Assembly: GCA_017525525.1 (NCBI GenBank)
Contig: JAFXSQ010000070.1
Location: 1 to 64,000 of the forward strand
Direction of reading: 5' to 3'
Source: Lachnospiraceae bacterium
GTDB taxonomy: Bacteria; Bacillota; Clostridia; Lachnospirales; Lachnospiraceae
Length of the DNA stretch: 64,000 bases
A model generated the notes under the pieces. That model was not told the origin of the DNA, ran no database searches, and was given only the letters and a program-made list of their open reading frames with translations. The position numbers and the translations under genes are program-made. Every line of letters starts with the position of its first letter. Position 1 is the first letter of the stretch. This document shows, in pieces, positions 1 through 8,381 of the stretch.

Positions 1-14
1 AGGGCAAATAAAAA

Positions 15-133
15 GGCTCTTTAGAGCCAGCCCGTGACCGCAGTGCGGAAGGCGGATCTTCAGAGCCTCTTTAGAGGCAAGCAGGGAACAGCGGCTTATA
101 GCCGCAGAGCAAACCACCAGCTAAGCTGGTGGT
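15..133. repeat. Cluster of short perfect palindromes upstream of murE
   Basis: Five separate short hairpins follow one another: GGCTCTTTAGAGCC (15-28), CCGCAGTGCGG (38-48), GCCTCTTTAGAGGC (65-78), GCGGCTTATAGCCGC (91-105) and a 21-base palindrome at 113-133 (ACCACCAGC arm). None is followed by a clear T-tract, so a classical terminator is not evident. No coding frame is supported here. This may be the tail of an upstream gene region or a mosaic of intergenic repeats. Confidence 0.5.
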
Positions 134-151
134 GCTGATTTATGAATAAAA

Positions 152-221
152 AAGATTCTTCGGGCTAAAAGAGGTGGAATGAAACAAAGGTGTCATGTCT
201 TACGCAAAGCGAAGGATCTTT
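152..221. repeat. Dispersed GATTCTTCGG palindromic repeat, copy 1
   Basis: The left half starts GATTCTTCGGGCT and the right half ends CAAAGCGAAGGATCTT; the ends are near reverse complements. The same pattern recurs in at least seven other gaps of this window, always just ahead of a + strand ribosome site. Here it lies about 20 bases before murE. Confidence 0.7.
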
Positions 222-243
222 AGAGATAGGAGTGTAAAGGATT

Positions 244-1746
244 ATGAAACTGTCTTCATTACTTGAAGGACTTGATTATGATATATTATCCGGGGCGCCG
301 GATACTGAGATAAAGATGATAAGAAACGATTCCCGTAAGGTGGAGAAGGGGGATCTGTTCTTCTGTATAAAGGGCGCGGTAAGCGACGGACATACCTACG
401 CACCGCAGGTTTTGGAAAAGGGCGCGGCGGCAATCATCGTTGAGGATGAAATCGAGGCTGATAATTACGACTGCACTGTTGTAAGGGTTAAGGACTCGAG
501 ATACGCCATGGGCATGATAAGCAGCGCGTATTACGGGCATCCGTCAAAGAGTTTAAAGATAATAGGCATAACCGGAACCAAGGGCAAGACTACAACCACC
601 TATATGATAAAGGATATGCTCGACAAGGCGGGCATTAAGACAGGTCTTATAGGAACCATAGAGATAATAACCGGCAGCGAAACTATACATGCAGAGCATA
701 CCACTCCCGAGTCTACAGAGTTGCACAAGTACCTCGCGGATATGGTTGAAAGCGGAATGGACGCCTGCGTCATGGAGGTAAGCTCACAGGGCTTGATGCT
801 TGACAGAGTTGCAGGGGTTGATTTTGATTATGGCATATTCACCAATCTTTCGGAGGACCATATCGGTCCGAACGAGCACAAGAGCTTTGATGAGTACATG
901 GGCTGGAAGGCAAAGCTATTCACTCTTGTCAAGACGGGTATATTCAACATAGACGACGAGCATGCGGAGAATATGACTGAGTACGCATCCTGCGACATAG
1001 TATCCTTCGGAGTCAGTGAGGATGCTGACTACCGCGCGGACAATATAAGGCTTTACAACAAGGGCGGTGTACTCGGAACAGAGTTTGATCTTAAGGGTAA
1101 GATGTCGGGAGATATAATTGTCGACCTTCCGGGACATTTTTCGGTGATGAACTCACTCGCGGCTATTGCTATCGCAAGTGAGATGGGAGTAGCCAAGGAC
1201 GTTATAGCCGATATATTAAAGACCATCAAGGTAAGGGGCAGGGTTGAGATGATACCAATCTCCGATGCATTTACCCTGCTTATAGATTATGCGCACAACG
1301 GAGTTGCTTTAGAGAGCCTGCTTACTTCGCTGGCAGATTACAAGCCTACGAGGATTGTGTGTCTGTTCGGCTGCGGAGGAAACCGCGCAAAGGACAGAAG
1401 ATACACCATGGGTGAGGCTTCGGGCAAGTTCGCCGACCTTTCCATAATAACGAGCGATAATCCGAGAAACGAGGATCCGCAGGCAATAATAGACGACATA
1501 AAGGTCGGAATTGCCAAAACCGACGGAGAGTATGTGGAGATTATCGACCGTAAGGAAGCTATAAGATATGCGATAATGAACGCCAAGGAGGGCGATCTGA
1601 TCGTGCTTGCCGGCAAGGGGCACGAGGATTATCAGGAGATTAAGGGCGTCAAGCACCATATGGACGAGCGCGACCTGATAAGAGAGATTCTGGAGGAAGA
1701 GGATGTCACAAAGATATGCGGATATAATAATCAATATTTCGCATGA
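244..1746 (+). CDS. murE: UDP-N-acetylmuramoyl-tripeptide synthetase (MurE)
   Basis: This cytoplasmic ligase adds the third amino acid of the peptidoglycan stem to UDP-MurNAc-L-Ala-D-Glu using ATP. The 500-residue length fits the family. The Mur ligase P-loop GTKGKTTTT is at residues 111-119, and the DNPR motif at about 405-408 is the signature of enzymes that add meso-diaminopimelate rather than lysine. The N-terminal domain with NDSRKVEKGDLFF matches the MurE substrate-binding domain. The ATG at 244 follows a purine-rich GGAGTGTAAAGG segment. The 3' end overlaps priA by 44 bases, so the two are translationally linked. The substrate choice is inferred from DNPR only. Confidence 0.95.
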   Translation: MKLSSLLEGLDYDILSGAPDTEIKMIRNDSRKVEKGDLFFCIKGAVSDGHTYAPQVLEKGAAAIIVEDEIEADNYDCTVVRVKDSRYAMGMISSAYYGHPSKSLKIIGITGTKGKTTTTYMIKDMLDKAGIKTGLIGTIEIITGSETIHAEHTTPESTELHKYLADMVESGMDACVMEVSSQGLMLDRVAGVDFDYGIFTNLSEDHIGPNEHKSFDEYMGWKAKLFTLVKTGIFNIDDEHAENMTEYASCDIVSFGVSEDADYRADNIRLYNKGGVLGTEFDLKGKMSGDIIVDLPGHFSVMNSLAAIAIASEMGVAKDVIADILKTIKVRGRVEMIPISDAFTLLIDYAHNGVALESLLTSLADYKPTRIVCLFGCGGNRAKDRRYTMGEASGKFADLSIITSDNPRNEDPQAIIDDIKVGIAKTDGEYVEIIDRKEAIRYAIMNAKEGDLIVLAGKGHEDYQEIKGVKHHMDERDLIREILEEEDVTKICGYNNQYFA

Positions 1747-3721
1747 GGCGATAGACAGAACCTTTGAATATATACTGCCTGAGGCGCTTTATGATTACGT
1801 TACGGTGGGAAGCTTAGTCGAGGTTCCCTTCGGCAATGCGAAGGCGCCGAGGAAGGGCTACGTGGTAGGCATTCACGATGAGCCGGAGTTTGATCCGGAT
1901 AAGCTTAAATGTATCATCGGAACTCCGTCTAACGCATTAGTCTGCGAGGGAAAGCTGGTAAGGCTTGCAGCGTGGATGAAGGAAACCTACGGCTCGACCA
2001 TGATAAATGCATTAAACACGGTAATGCCCGTAAAGGCCAGCGTAAGGGCGGTCAAGCCCAAGAAAGAGGCGGAGGAGTATGAATTAAGCCGACCGCCGGT
2101 AACGGAACTTAACGACAGACAGCAGGCAATAGTCACGGAATTTGGTTATGACTATGAGGCCGGTGAAAAGCCGGTTTATCTGCTTCACGGAGTGACCGGA
2201 AGCGGAAAGACCGAGGTATATATCGAGTGTATAAAAAGAGTTGTTAAGGACGGCGGACAGGCGATAGTCCTGATCCCCGAGATAGGTCTTACCTATCAGA
2301 ATGTTGCAAGGTTTAAACAGCATTTCGGTAAAAGGGTTGCGGTCATAAGCTCGGCTCTTTCAAAAGGAGAAAAGTACAGGGAGTTTATGAGGCTTAAAAA
2401 CCACGAAGCGGATGTGGTAATAGGTCCGCGCTCGGCGCTCTTTGCACCCTGTGAGAACCTAAAGCTGATAATCGTGGATGAGGAGCATGACAGCGCATAT
2501 AAAAGCGAGCTTTCGCCGAAGTACCACGCAAGGGAAACAGCAATAAAGAGGGGCGAGCTTGAAGGAGCGGCGGTTATACTCGGAAGCGCAACTCCTTCTA
2601 TGGAAAGTTATACAAAGGCTCTTGATGGAGAATATGTCCTCTGGACACTGCCCGACAGGGCGGGCGAAGGAGATTTGAGCGAAGTTGAGCTTGTGGACAT
2701 GCGCGAGGAACTAAAAAGCGGTAACCGCACCATGGTTTCAAACAGACTGTATGAGCTGATAGAGGACAGGCTTTCGAAAAATGAGCAGGTCATGCTCTTT
2801 ATAAACCGCAGAGGCTATTCAAGCTTTGTATCATGCAGGGAATGCGGTGAGGTGGTAAAGTGCCCTAGGTGCGATGTCTCGCTTACGCTTCACAACGGGG
2901 GCAGGCTGATGTGCCACTACTGCGGACACACTGAGCCTGAAATCAAGGTATGCAAGAAATGCGGCTCGAAGCTGATAGGAGGCTTCGGAACCGGAACAGA
3001 GAAGGTTGAGGCCGAGATGAAGAGGATGTTCCCCGGAGCGAAGACTACCAGATTAGACAGAGATACGGTAAAGAAGAAGGGCGACCATGCAAGGATACTA
3101 AATTCATTCCTTAAGCATGAGTACGATATACTTATAGGAACACAGATGATAGTCAAGGGTCATGACTTTCACAACGTGACCTTGGTCGGTATAATGCTCG
3201 CGGACCTTTCTCTCTTTGATAATGATTTCAGAGCTGGCGAGAGGACATTTGACCTTATAACGCAGGCGGCGGGCAGGGCAGGAAGAGGCGAGAACCCGGG
3301 AACAGTGGTGGTTCAGACCTACAAGCCCGAGCATTACGCCATAGCGGCTGCGGCAGAGCAGGATTACGAGGGCTTCTATGAGTTGGAGATGGCTTACAGA
3401 AGGCTGCTTCACTATCCGCCCGGAGTGCATATGTTGGTGGCGCTTATTCAGTCGGAGGACTACGGGAAGGCGAGCGCATTTTCGGAGAAGCTTAAAGGGC
3501 AATTCGCGGAAGGCATCAGGCAGGCGGGAAACGAGAAACCCGTGTCCCTTGTGGGGCCCTGCGACTGCACCATAGCAAGGATAAATAACGTGTACCGCAG
3601 GGTAATATATATCAAGACGGAAGAGATGAAAATAATACGGATCTCAAGACAGCTTGCCGAGAGCATGGACGAAGAAGGCGTGAGTGTGTCGGTGGACTTA
3701 GATCCTATAATGGCATATTAA
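1703..3721 (+). CDS. priA: Primosomal protein N' / replication restart helicase PriA
   Basis: PriA reloads the replisome at stalled forks and is a 3'-5' superfamily 2 helicase. Visible are the N-terminal 3'-DNA-binding region, Walker A GVTGSGKT (163-170), the DEEH box (259-262), a cysteine-rich zinc-binding insertion starting CRECG at about 378 with further CxxC pairs to about 421, and helicase motifs ending QAAGRAGR. At 672 residues it is shorter than the 730-800 residues usual in E. coli and Bacillus, but all landmarks are present. The ATG lies inside the end of murE, preceded by GGAGGAAGAGG. A dispersed repeat separates it from def. Confidence 0.96.
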   Translation: MSQRYADIIINISHEAIDRTFEYILPEALYDYVTVGSLVEVPFGNAKAPRKGYVVGIHDEPEFDPDKLKCIIGTPSNALVCEGKLVRLAAWMKETYGSTMINALNTVMPVKASVRAVKPKKEAEEYELSRPPVTELNDRQQAIVTEFGYDYEAGEKPVYLLHGVTGSGKTEVYIECIKRVVKDGGQAIVLIPEIGLTYQNVARFKQHFGKRVAVISSALSKGEKYREFMRLKNHEADVVIGPRSALFAPCENLKLIIVDEEHDSAYKSELSPKYHARETAIKRGELEGAAVILGSATPSMESYTKALDGEYVLWTLPDRAGEGDLSEVELVDMREELKSGNRTMVSNRLYELIEDRLSKNEQVMLFINRRGYSSFVSCRECGEVVKCPRCDVSLTLHNGGRLMCHYCGHTEPEIKVCKKCGSKLIGGFGTGTEKVEAEMKRMFPGAKTTRLDRDTVKKKGDHARILNSFLKHEYDILIGTQMIVKGHDFHNVTLVGIMLADLSLFDNDFRAGERTFDLITQAAGRAGRGENPGTVVVQTYKPEHYAIAAAAEQDYEGFYELEMAYRRLLHYPPGVHMLVALIQSEDYGKASAFSEKLKGQFAEGIRQAGNEKPVSLVGPCDCTIARINNVYRRVIYIKTEEMKIIRISRQLAESMDEEGVSVSVDLDPIMAY

Positions 3722-3744
3722 GTAGTGTAAAGTATATTATGAAA

Positions 3745-3809
3745 AAGATTCTTCGGGCCCAGCCCTCAGAATGACACGGGGTGGTGTCTTATGTGAGACG
3801 AAGAATCTT
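3745..3809. repeat. Dispersed GATTCTTCGG palindromic repeat, copy 2
   Basis: Complete two-half copy: GATTCTTCGGGC with CAGAATGACAC, then a right half ending GACGAAGAATCTTA. It ends about 10 bases before the AGGAGG ribosome site of def, so it would form a hairpin in the leader of that gene. Confidence 0.75.
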
Positions 3810-3829
3810 AGTAGCAGGAGGATTATAAA

Positions 3830-4321
3830 ATGGCAATCAGGAAGGTTAGAGAAGACGGAGACGATGTATTAAGGAAGGTGTGCAAGCCTGTGGAGAAGCT
3901 GACGGACAGGCTGCAGACACTTATTGACGATATGTTCGACACCATGTATGAAGCAAACGGTGTGGGACTTGCGGCGCCGCAGGTGGGCATACTGAAGAGG
4001 ATTGTGGTTATTGACATCGATGACGGTGATGCATACACCCTTATCAATCCGCACATTGTCAGCATGGACGGTGAGCAGATAGGCGACGAGGGCTGTCTTT
4101 CGCTTCCGGGACTTGTGGGAACGGTTGCGCGTCCCGAGCATGTGGTATGCGAGGCTTACGACAGGAACATGGAGAAGTATACGATAGATGCGCATGGGCT
4201 TCTTGCGAGGGCTATATGCCATGAGCTCGACCACTTAGACGGAATACTTTACAAGGACCTCGCGGTAGACGGTTTAAGACGCGTCGAGAGGGAAGAAATC
4301 GATGAAGAGGATGAAGAGTAG
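3830..4321 (+). CDS. def: Peptide deformylase
   Basis: A metalloenzyme that removes the N-formyl group from nascent proteins. All three family motifs are present: GVGLAAPQ (44-51), EGCLS (87-91, metal-binding Cys89) and HELDH (131-135, two metal-binding His and the catalytic Glu). The 163-residue length fits the short type 1 enzymes. The C-terminus is acidic (EEIDEEDEE). The start is an ATG after AGCAGGAGGATTATAAA. It is followed 50 bases later by fmt, which supplies the formyl group it removes, the usual def-fmt pairing. The gap carries a half copy of the dispersed repeat. Confidence 0.97.
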   Translation: MAIRKVREDGDDVLRKVCKPVEKLTDRLQTLIDDMFDTMYEANGVGLAAPQVGILKRIVVIDIDDGDAYTLINPHIVSMDGEQIGDEGCLSLPGLVGTVARPEHVVCEAYDRNMEKYTIDAHGLLARAICHELDHLDGILYKDLAVDGLRRVEREEIDEEDEE

Positions 4322-4356
4322 TGTCATCCTGAGGAGCTTTAGCGACGAAGGATCTT
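4322..4356. repeat. Dispersed repeat, half copy (right half only)
   Basis: TGTCATCCTGAGG...CGACGAAGGATCTTA begins immediately after the def stop codon and runs into the AAAAGGAG ribosome site of fmt. Only the right half of the palindromic unit is present. Confidence 0.7.
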
Positions 4357-4371
4357 AAAAGGAGAAACCAA

Positions 4372-5292
4372 ATGAAAGTAATATACATGGGTACGCCCGA
4401 CTTTGCTGTACCTGCGGCAGATGCAATCCTTAAAGCGGGGCACAAGATTCTTGCGGTATTCACCCAGCCCGACAAGGCAAAGGGCAGAAGCGGAAAGCTT
4501 ATCTTCCCGCCGGTCAAGGAGTGGGCAGTATCAAACAAAATAGATGTATATCAGCCCGTTAAGCTCCGCGATAAGGAGAACGTGTCGCTTATAAAGAAAC
4601 TCTCACCCGATGTGATAGTAGTAGCGGCTTACGGACAGATATTATCAAAGGACATACTTGATATCCCCAAGTATGGCTGTGTAAATATACATGCGTCACT
4701 GTTGCCTGAGTACAGGGGTGCTGCGCCTATCGCAAGATGTATCATAGACGGTAAGACCGAGACCGGCGTGACTACGATGCAGATGGCGGAAGGCCTTGAC
4801 ACCGGAGATATACTCGAGGTGGCAAAGACCGTTATAGAGGATACGGACAACGCCGACACGCTTGAGACAAAGCTTGCGCGGTCGGGTGCGGGGCTTATCT
4901 TAAGCACATTAAACGGGCTTGAAAGCGGAAGCATAACCCCTGTAAAGCAGGATGACAGTAAGAGCACCTACGCAGCCAAACTCACAAAGGAGATGGGGCT
5001 GATGGACTTTACCAAGCCCGCTGCGGAGCTTGAAAGGCTGACAAGGGGACTTTATCCCTGGCCCTGCGCATTTACAAAAATAGCCGGTAAGACGGCGAAG
5101 ATTTATGCGGCTTCCGTGATTGATGCAACGGGAACACCGGGTGAGATAATCGAAGTGACAAAGAAGAGCTTTACCGTTGCCTGCGGCAAGGGAGCGCTTG
5201 TGATAAAGAACCTCCAGCCGGAAGGAAAGGGCAGGATGGATGCTGCCGCTTACTTAAACGGAAATAAACTGACTGTCGGGACAATGTTGTAA
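4372..5292 (+). CDS. fmt: Methionyl-tRNA formyltransferase
   Basis: It formylates Met-tRNA-fMet with 10-formyltetrahydrofolate for translation initiation. The N-terminal catalytic domain shows NIHASLLPEYRG (105-116; Asn106 and His108 are the catalytic pair of the family) and LDTGDIL (142-148) with the conserved Asp. The C-terminal OB-like domain is present. The 306-residue length is typical. The start ATG follows AAAAGGAGAAACCAA. It sits downstream of def. An extended hairpin lies after the stop. Confidence 0.96.
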   Translation: MKVIYMGTPDFAVPAADAILKAGHKILAVFTQPDKAKGRSGKLIFPPVKEWAVSNKIDVYQPVKLRDKENVSLIKKLSPDVIVVAAYGQILSKDILDIPKYGCVNIHASLLPEYRGAAPIARCIIDGKTETGVTTMQMAEGLDTGDILEVAKTVIEDTDNADTLETKLARSGAGLILSTLNGLESGSITPVKQDDSKSTYAAKLTKEMGLMDFTKPAAELERLTRGLYPWPCAFTKIAGKTAKIYAASVIDATGTPGEIIEVTKKSFTVACGKGALVIKNLQPEGKGRMDAAAYLNGNKLTVGTML

Positions 5293-5325
5293 ATAGTGAC
5301 ATTCAGCGGCAACGATATTACTGGA

Positions 5326-5397
5326 TCGACTGCCTGGGACACGTTTTTTTCAGAGGGATATTGTGATACCCTCTGAAAAAACGTCCTGGCGCGTCGA
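5326..5397. other. Long imperfect hairpin between fmt and rsmB
   Basis: Inner arms ACGTTTTTTTCAGAGGG (from 5341) and CCCTCTGAAAAAACGT (to 5384) pair around a short loop. Outer arms TCGACTGCCTGGGAC (5326-5340) and the GTCCTGGCGCGTCGA side (to 5397) extend the stem with mismatches. It may end fmt transcription, but it lacks a trailing T-tract. A structurally similar hairpin lies after rseP (23462-23582). Confidence 0.5.
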
Positions 5398-5448
5398 GTT
5401 GAAGATTGTAGACGGGATTGCAGCTGGATTGTGTGGTAAAATAATAAT

Positions 5449-6771
5449 ATGGGAGTGCAGAGTAACTCTAAAAAAAAGAATAATGAAAGAGATATTGCGC
5501 TTGGATGTCTCATGGATATAGAGGGCGGGACATTCTCGGATAAGGCGCTTGAGAATGCGCTAAGGAGAGTGCAGTTTTCCGAAAAGCGTGAGCGAAGCCT
5601 GATAAGCAGGCTGGTCAAGGGGGTTACCGAAAGAAGGATAACCCTCGACTTTTGTATAGACTTGTTTTCGAAGACCAAGACGACGAAGCAGAAACCTCTT
5701 ATTAAGAATGCGCTGCGGCTGGGTGTGTACCAGCTGCTTTACATGGAGAACATTCCTGCGTCGGCGGCGGTAAATGAGACTGTAAAGCTTGTGAGAAAGC
5801 ATGGCTTTAATTCACTTGCCGGCTTCGTAAACGGAGTTCTTCGGAGTGTCGAGAGAAGTAAGGACAGCATAGCCTGGCCTGAGAAGAACGATATGGTGAA
5901 ATACCTGTCCGTGATGTACTCAACTCCCGAGTGGCTGGTTAAGCTTATCAGTGAGCAGTATCCTGATGAGGCAGAAAAAATCCTTGCGTCTAACATAGTA
6001 GACAGAAAGCTCTCTGTCAGAGTAAACGGTACTATGCTTGACAGGCAGGCGCTTATCTCGGAGCTTGAGGATGAGGGGATAAAGGCGGAACCAAGCACTT
6101 ATTCCGAGAATGCACTGACCATATCGGATATAGACTTCCTGATGCGATTGAGCAGCTTCCGTGACGGTCACTTTACCGTGCAGGATGTGAGCTCACAGTG
6201 CGCAATCGAAGCGCTTGGTATACAGCCGGATGATGTGGTGTGGGATATATGCTCCGCACCGGGCGGAAAGTCTACGGCTGCAGCGGAACGGGTTAAGAAC
6301 GGAAAGGGCCATATCTATTCCATGGACCTCTCGGAAGATAAGCTTCCGCTTATAGAGGATAACGCGGATCGCCTCGACCTCTCGGATTGCATGAGCATAT
6401 CCGCTCACGACGCGACTACACCTTATCCTGATGATCTGCCAAAACCGGATGTGATCATTGCGGATCTTCCGTGCTCCGGACTCGGAGTCATGGCACGAAA
6501 GAGTGATATCCGTTACCGTCTTACCCTGGAGAGCATGGACGAGCTCGTCGAGCTCCAGCACGCCATCCTCGACAACACCATACATGAATTAAAACCCGGC
6601 GGCAAACTTCTCTTCTCAACCTGCACGATCAACAAGAACGAGAATGAAGCCGGCCGCGACTATATACTCAAAACCCACCCGGAGCTGTCGTTTGTAACCG
6701 AGCGCCTCTTTCTTCAGGGAGTAGAACCCTGCGACGGATTCTATTACTCAATCTTTGTTAAAGAAAAATGA
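5449..6771 (+). CDS. rsmB: 16S rRNA m5C methyltransferase RsmB (Sun family)
   Basis: It methylates a cytosine of 16S rRNA (C967 in E. coli numbering) using S-adenosylmethionine. The N-terminal NusB-like helical domain spans about residues 15-140. It is followed by the Rossmann methyltransferase domain with SAM-binding CSAPGGKS, LPCSG (Cys342) and STCTI (Cys392, the nucleophile by family rule). The 440-residue length is normal. No strong ribosome site precedes the ATG at 5449, so the exact start is less sure. In many Firmicutes the next gene is rlmN, as here, but with a 550-base repeat-filled gap between them. Confidence 0.94.
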   Translation: MGVQSNSKKKNNERDIALGCLMDIEGGTFSDKALENALRRVQFSEKRERSLISRLVKGVTERRITLDFCIDLFSKTKTTKQKPLIKNALRLGVYQLLYMENIPASAAVNETVKLVRKHGFNSLAGFVNGVLRSVERSKDSIAWPEKNDMVKYLSVMYSTPEWLVKLISEQYPDEAEKILASNIVDRKLSVRVNGTMLDRQALISELEDEGIKAEPSTYSENALTISDIDFLMRLSSFRDGHFTVQDVSSQCAIEALGIQPDDVVWDICSAPGGKSTAAAERVKNGKGHIYSMDLSEDKLPLIEDNADRLDLSDCMSISAHDATTPYPDDLPKPDVIIADLPCSGLGVMARKSDIRYRLTLESMDELVELQHAILDNTIHELKPGGKLLFSTCTINKNENEAGRDYILKTHPELSFVTERLFLQGVEPCDGFYYSIFVKEK

Positions 6772-6799
6772 TGCATGACGCCGAAACAGCGTCGTCGGC

Positions 6800-7045
6800 T
6801 ACCAAAAGCAAGGAAAAAGCAGAAAAAGGTAGCCAAACATGCGGAAAAACGCGCAAAAAATCCGGGAATGACTACCAAAAGCGTGAAAAAAGCAGAAAAA
6901 GGTAGCCAAACATGTGGAAAAACGCGCAAAAAATCCGGGAATGACTACCAAAAGCGTGAAAAAAGCAGAAAAAGGTAGCCAAACATGCGGAAAAACACAT
7001 GAAAAATCCGAAAATATTTACCAAAGCGGTGAAAAGCAGAAAACA
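6800..7045. repeat. 73-bp tandem repeat, three copies plus a decayed fourth
   Basis: The unit beginning TACCAAAAGC starts at 6800, 6873, 6946 and, degraded, 7019; every step is 73 bases. Internal landmarks such as AGCCAAACAT recur at 6831, 6904 and 6977. Because 73 is not a multiple of three, each copy is read in a different frame, so the lysine-rich open frames that cross it are not a repeated protein. This fills the first half of the rsmB-rlmN gap. Confidence 0.85.
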
Positions 7046-7090
7046 GCGTCGCCCACCCTTACACAACTCATCCGTCGATATTCGGACGAA

Positions 7091-7235
7091 GCTTAGAATT
7101 TCTTAGACCTTCATCTACCTACAAGCCATGCGGCGCCACGGATGGCGCAGCAAGGCCGTAATGAGCCATGGATGGCGAATTGCGGCCGGTGGCGGTAAAT
7201 TGCTCTATCCCCCGGAAGGTCTTAGAAATTCAAGC
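7091..7235. repeat. Inverted repeat (about 22-bp arms) before rlmN
   Basis: The left arm at 7091-7112 (GCTTAGAATTTCTTAGACC core) and the right arm at 7214-7235 (GGTCTTAGAAATTCAAGC core) are near-perfect reverse complements separated by about 100 bases rich in GGCC/GGATGGCG words. The second half of the rsmB-rlmN gap contains only this. It could be a small mobile-element remnant or a structured leader. Confidence 0.55.
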
Positions 7236-7322
7236 TGAGTGAGCTTGAGGCGGATGTGTTGTGTGAAGGGGCGCGACGCGTTAACGGATGACGCCGCGTC
7301 AACGAAGAAAGATATAACAGAT

Positions 7323-8381
7323 ATGATCGACATTAAATCAATGACAATAGAAGAACTAACCGACTGGGTTGTGCAAAACGGCGAGCCGAAGTTCCGCGCG
7401 GCCCAGCTTTTTTCGTGGCTTCACGAAAAGCATGCGAGAAGCCTCGATGAGATGACCAATCTTCCGAAGTCCCTGCGGGAAAAGCTTGCGGGACAGGTAA
7501 CCTTCGTGAAGGAAATAACCCGCCAGCAGTCAAAGAGTGACGGAACTATAAAATTCCTCTATGCCATGGAGGACGGGCAGATGATCGAGACGGTATGGAT
7601 GCCGCATGACTACGGCAATTCGATATGCATATCCTCGCAGGCAGGATGCCGCATGGGCTGCAGGTTCTGTGCCTCGACCATAGGCGGGCTGGTGCGCAAC
7701 CTTACAGCGGCCGAGATGCTCGAGCAGGTGTACGCTTCTTTAAGCGCAACGAGCGAGAGATTGTCTAATCTTGTAGTCATGGGTACGGGCGAGCCGCTTG
7801 ACAACTACGACAACCTTATCAGGTTTATACATCTGATAAGCCACGAGAAGGGCTATAACCTTTCGACGCGAAGTATAACTGTGTCAACCTGCGGCCTGGT
7901 TCCGGAGATTAAAAGATTAAGCAACGAGAATCTTCCCATAACTTTAGCGCTTTCTCTTCACGCTACAACCGACGAGGAAAGAAAAGCCCTGATGCCGATT
8001 GCAAATAAATATTCGATAGACGAGGTACTGAAGGCCTGCGACTATTACTTTGAGAAGACGGGCAGGCGCGTGTCCTACGAATACAGCCTTGTTAAAGGGG
8101 TAAATGACAGTCCCGAGCACGCAAAAAGGCTTTCAAAACTGCTTAAAGGACGTAACGCGCATGTGAATCTGATACCCGTAAACCCCGTAAAAGAACGGGA
8201 TTTCAAGGCTTCGGACAATAATTCTGTAAAAGAATTCAAATTTATACTTGAAAAAAATTCAATAAATGGTACTATTAGGAGGAGTGTGGGTAGCGATATT
8301 GACGCTGCGTGCGGACAACTTCGCCGTAAAATGACCCGCGCTATGGAGGAAGATACTGATGAAGTCTTACGGAAAGACTGA
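7323..8381 (+). CDS. rlmN: Dual-specificity 23S rRNA/tRNA A2 methyltransferase RlmN
   Basis: A radical-SAM enzyme making m2A in 23S rRNA and in some tRNAs. The CxxxCxxC iron-sulfur motif is at Cys109/113/116 (CRMGCRFC). The C-terminal SDIDAACGQLR segment carries the cysteine used for methyl transfer in the family. I chose the ATG at 7323 (product starts MIDIKSMT) because family members begin there; an in-frame GTG at 7239 would add 28 residues read from the inverted repeat. The length is then 352 residues, normal for RlmN. It overlaps the phosphatase gene by 23 bases. Confidence 0.93.
   Translation: MIDIKSMTIEELTDWVVQNGEPKFRAAQLFSWLHEKHARSLDEMTNLPKSLREKLAGQVTFVKEITRQQSKSDGTIKFLYAMEDGQMIETVWMPHDYGNSICISSQAGCRMGCRFCASTIGGLVRNLTAAEMLEQVYASLSATSERLSNLVVMGTGEPLDNYDNLIRFIHLISHEKGYNLSTRSITVSTCGLVPEIKRLSNENLPITLALSLHATTDEERKALMPIANKYSIDEVLKACDYYFEKTGRRVSYEYSLVKGVNDSPEHAKRLSKLLKGRNAHVNLIPVNPVKERDFKASDNNSVKEFKFILEKNSINGTIRRSVGSDIDAACGQLRRKMTRAMEEDTDEVLRKD

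Noticed and set aside
6775-7096. Lysine-rich open frames of 60-67 codons across the rsmB-rlmN gap
   Set aside because: They are translations of a 73-bp tandem repeat that shifts frame at each copy, and they lack ribosome sites.
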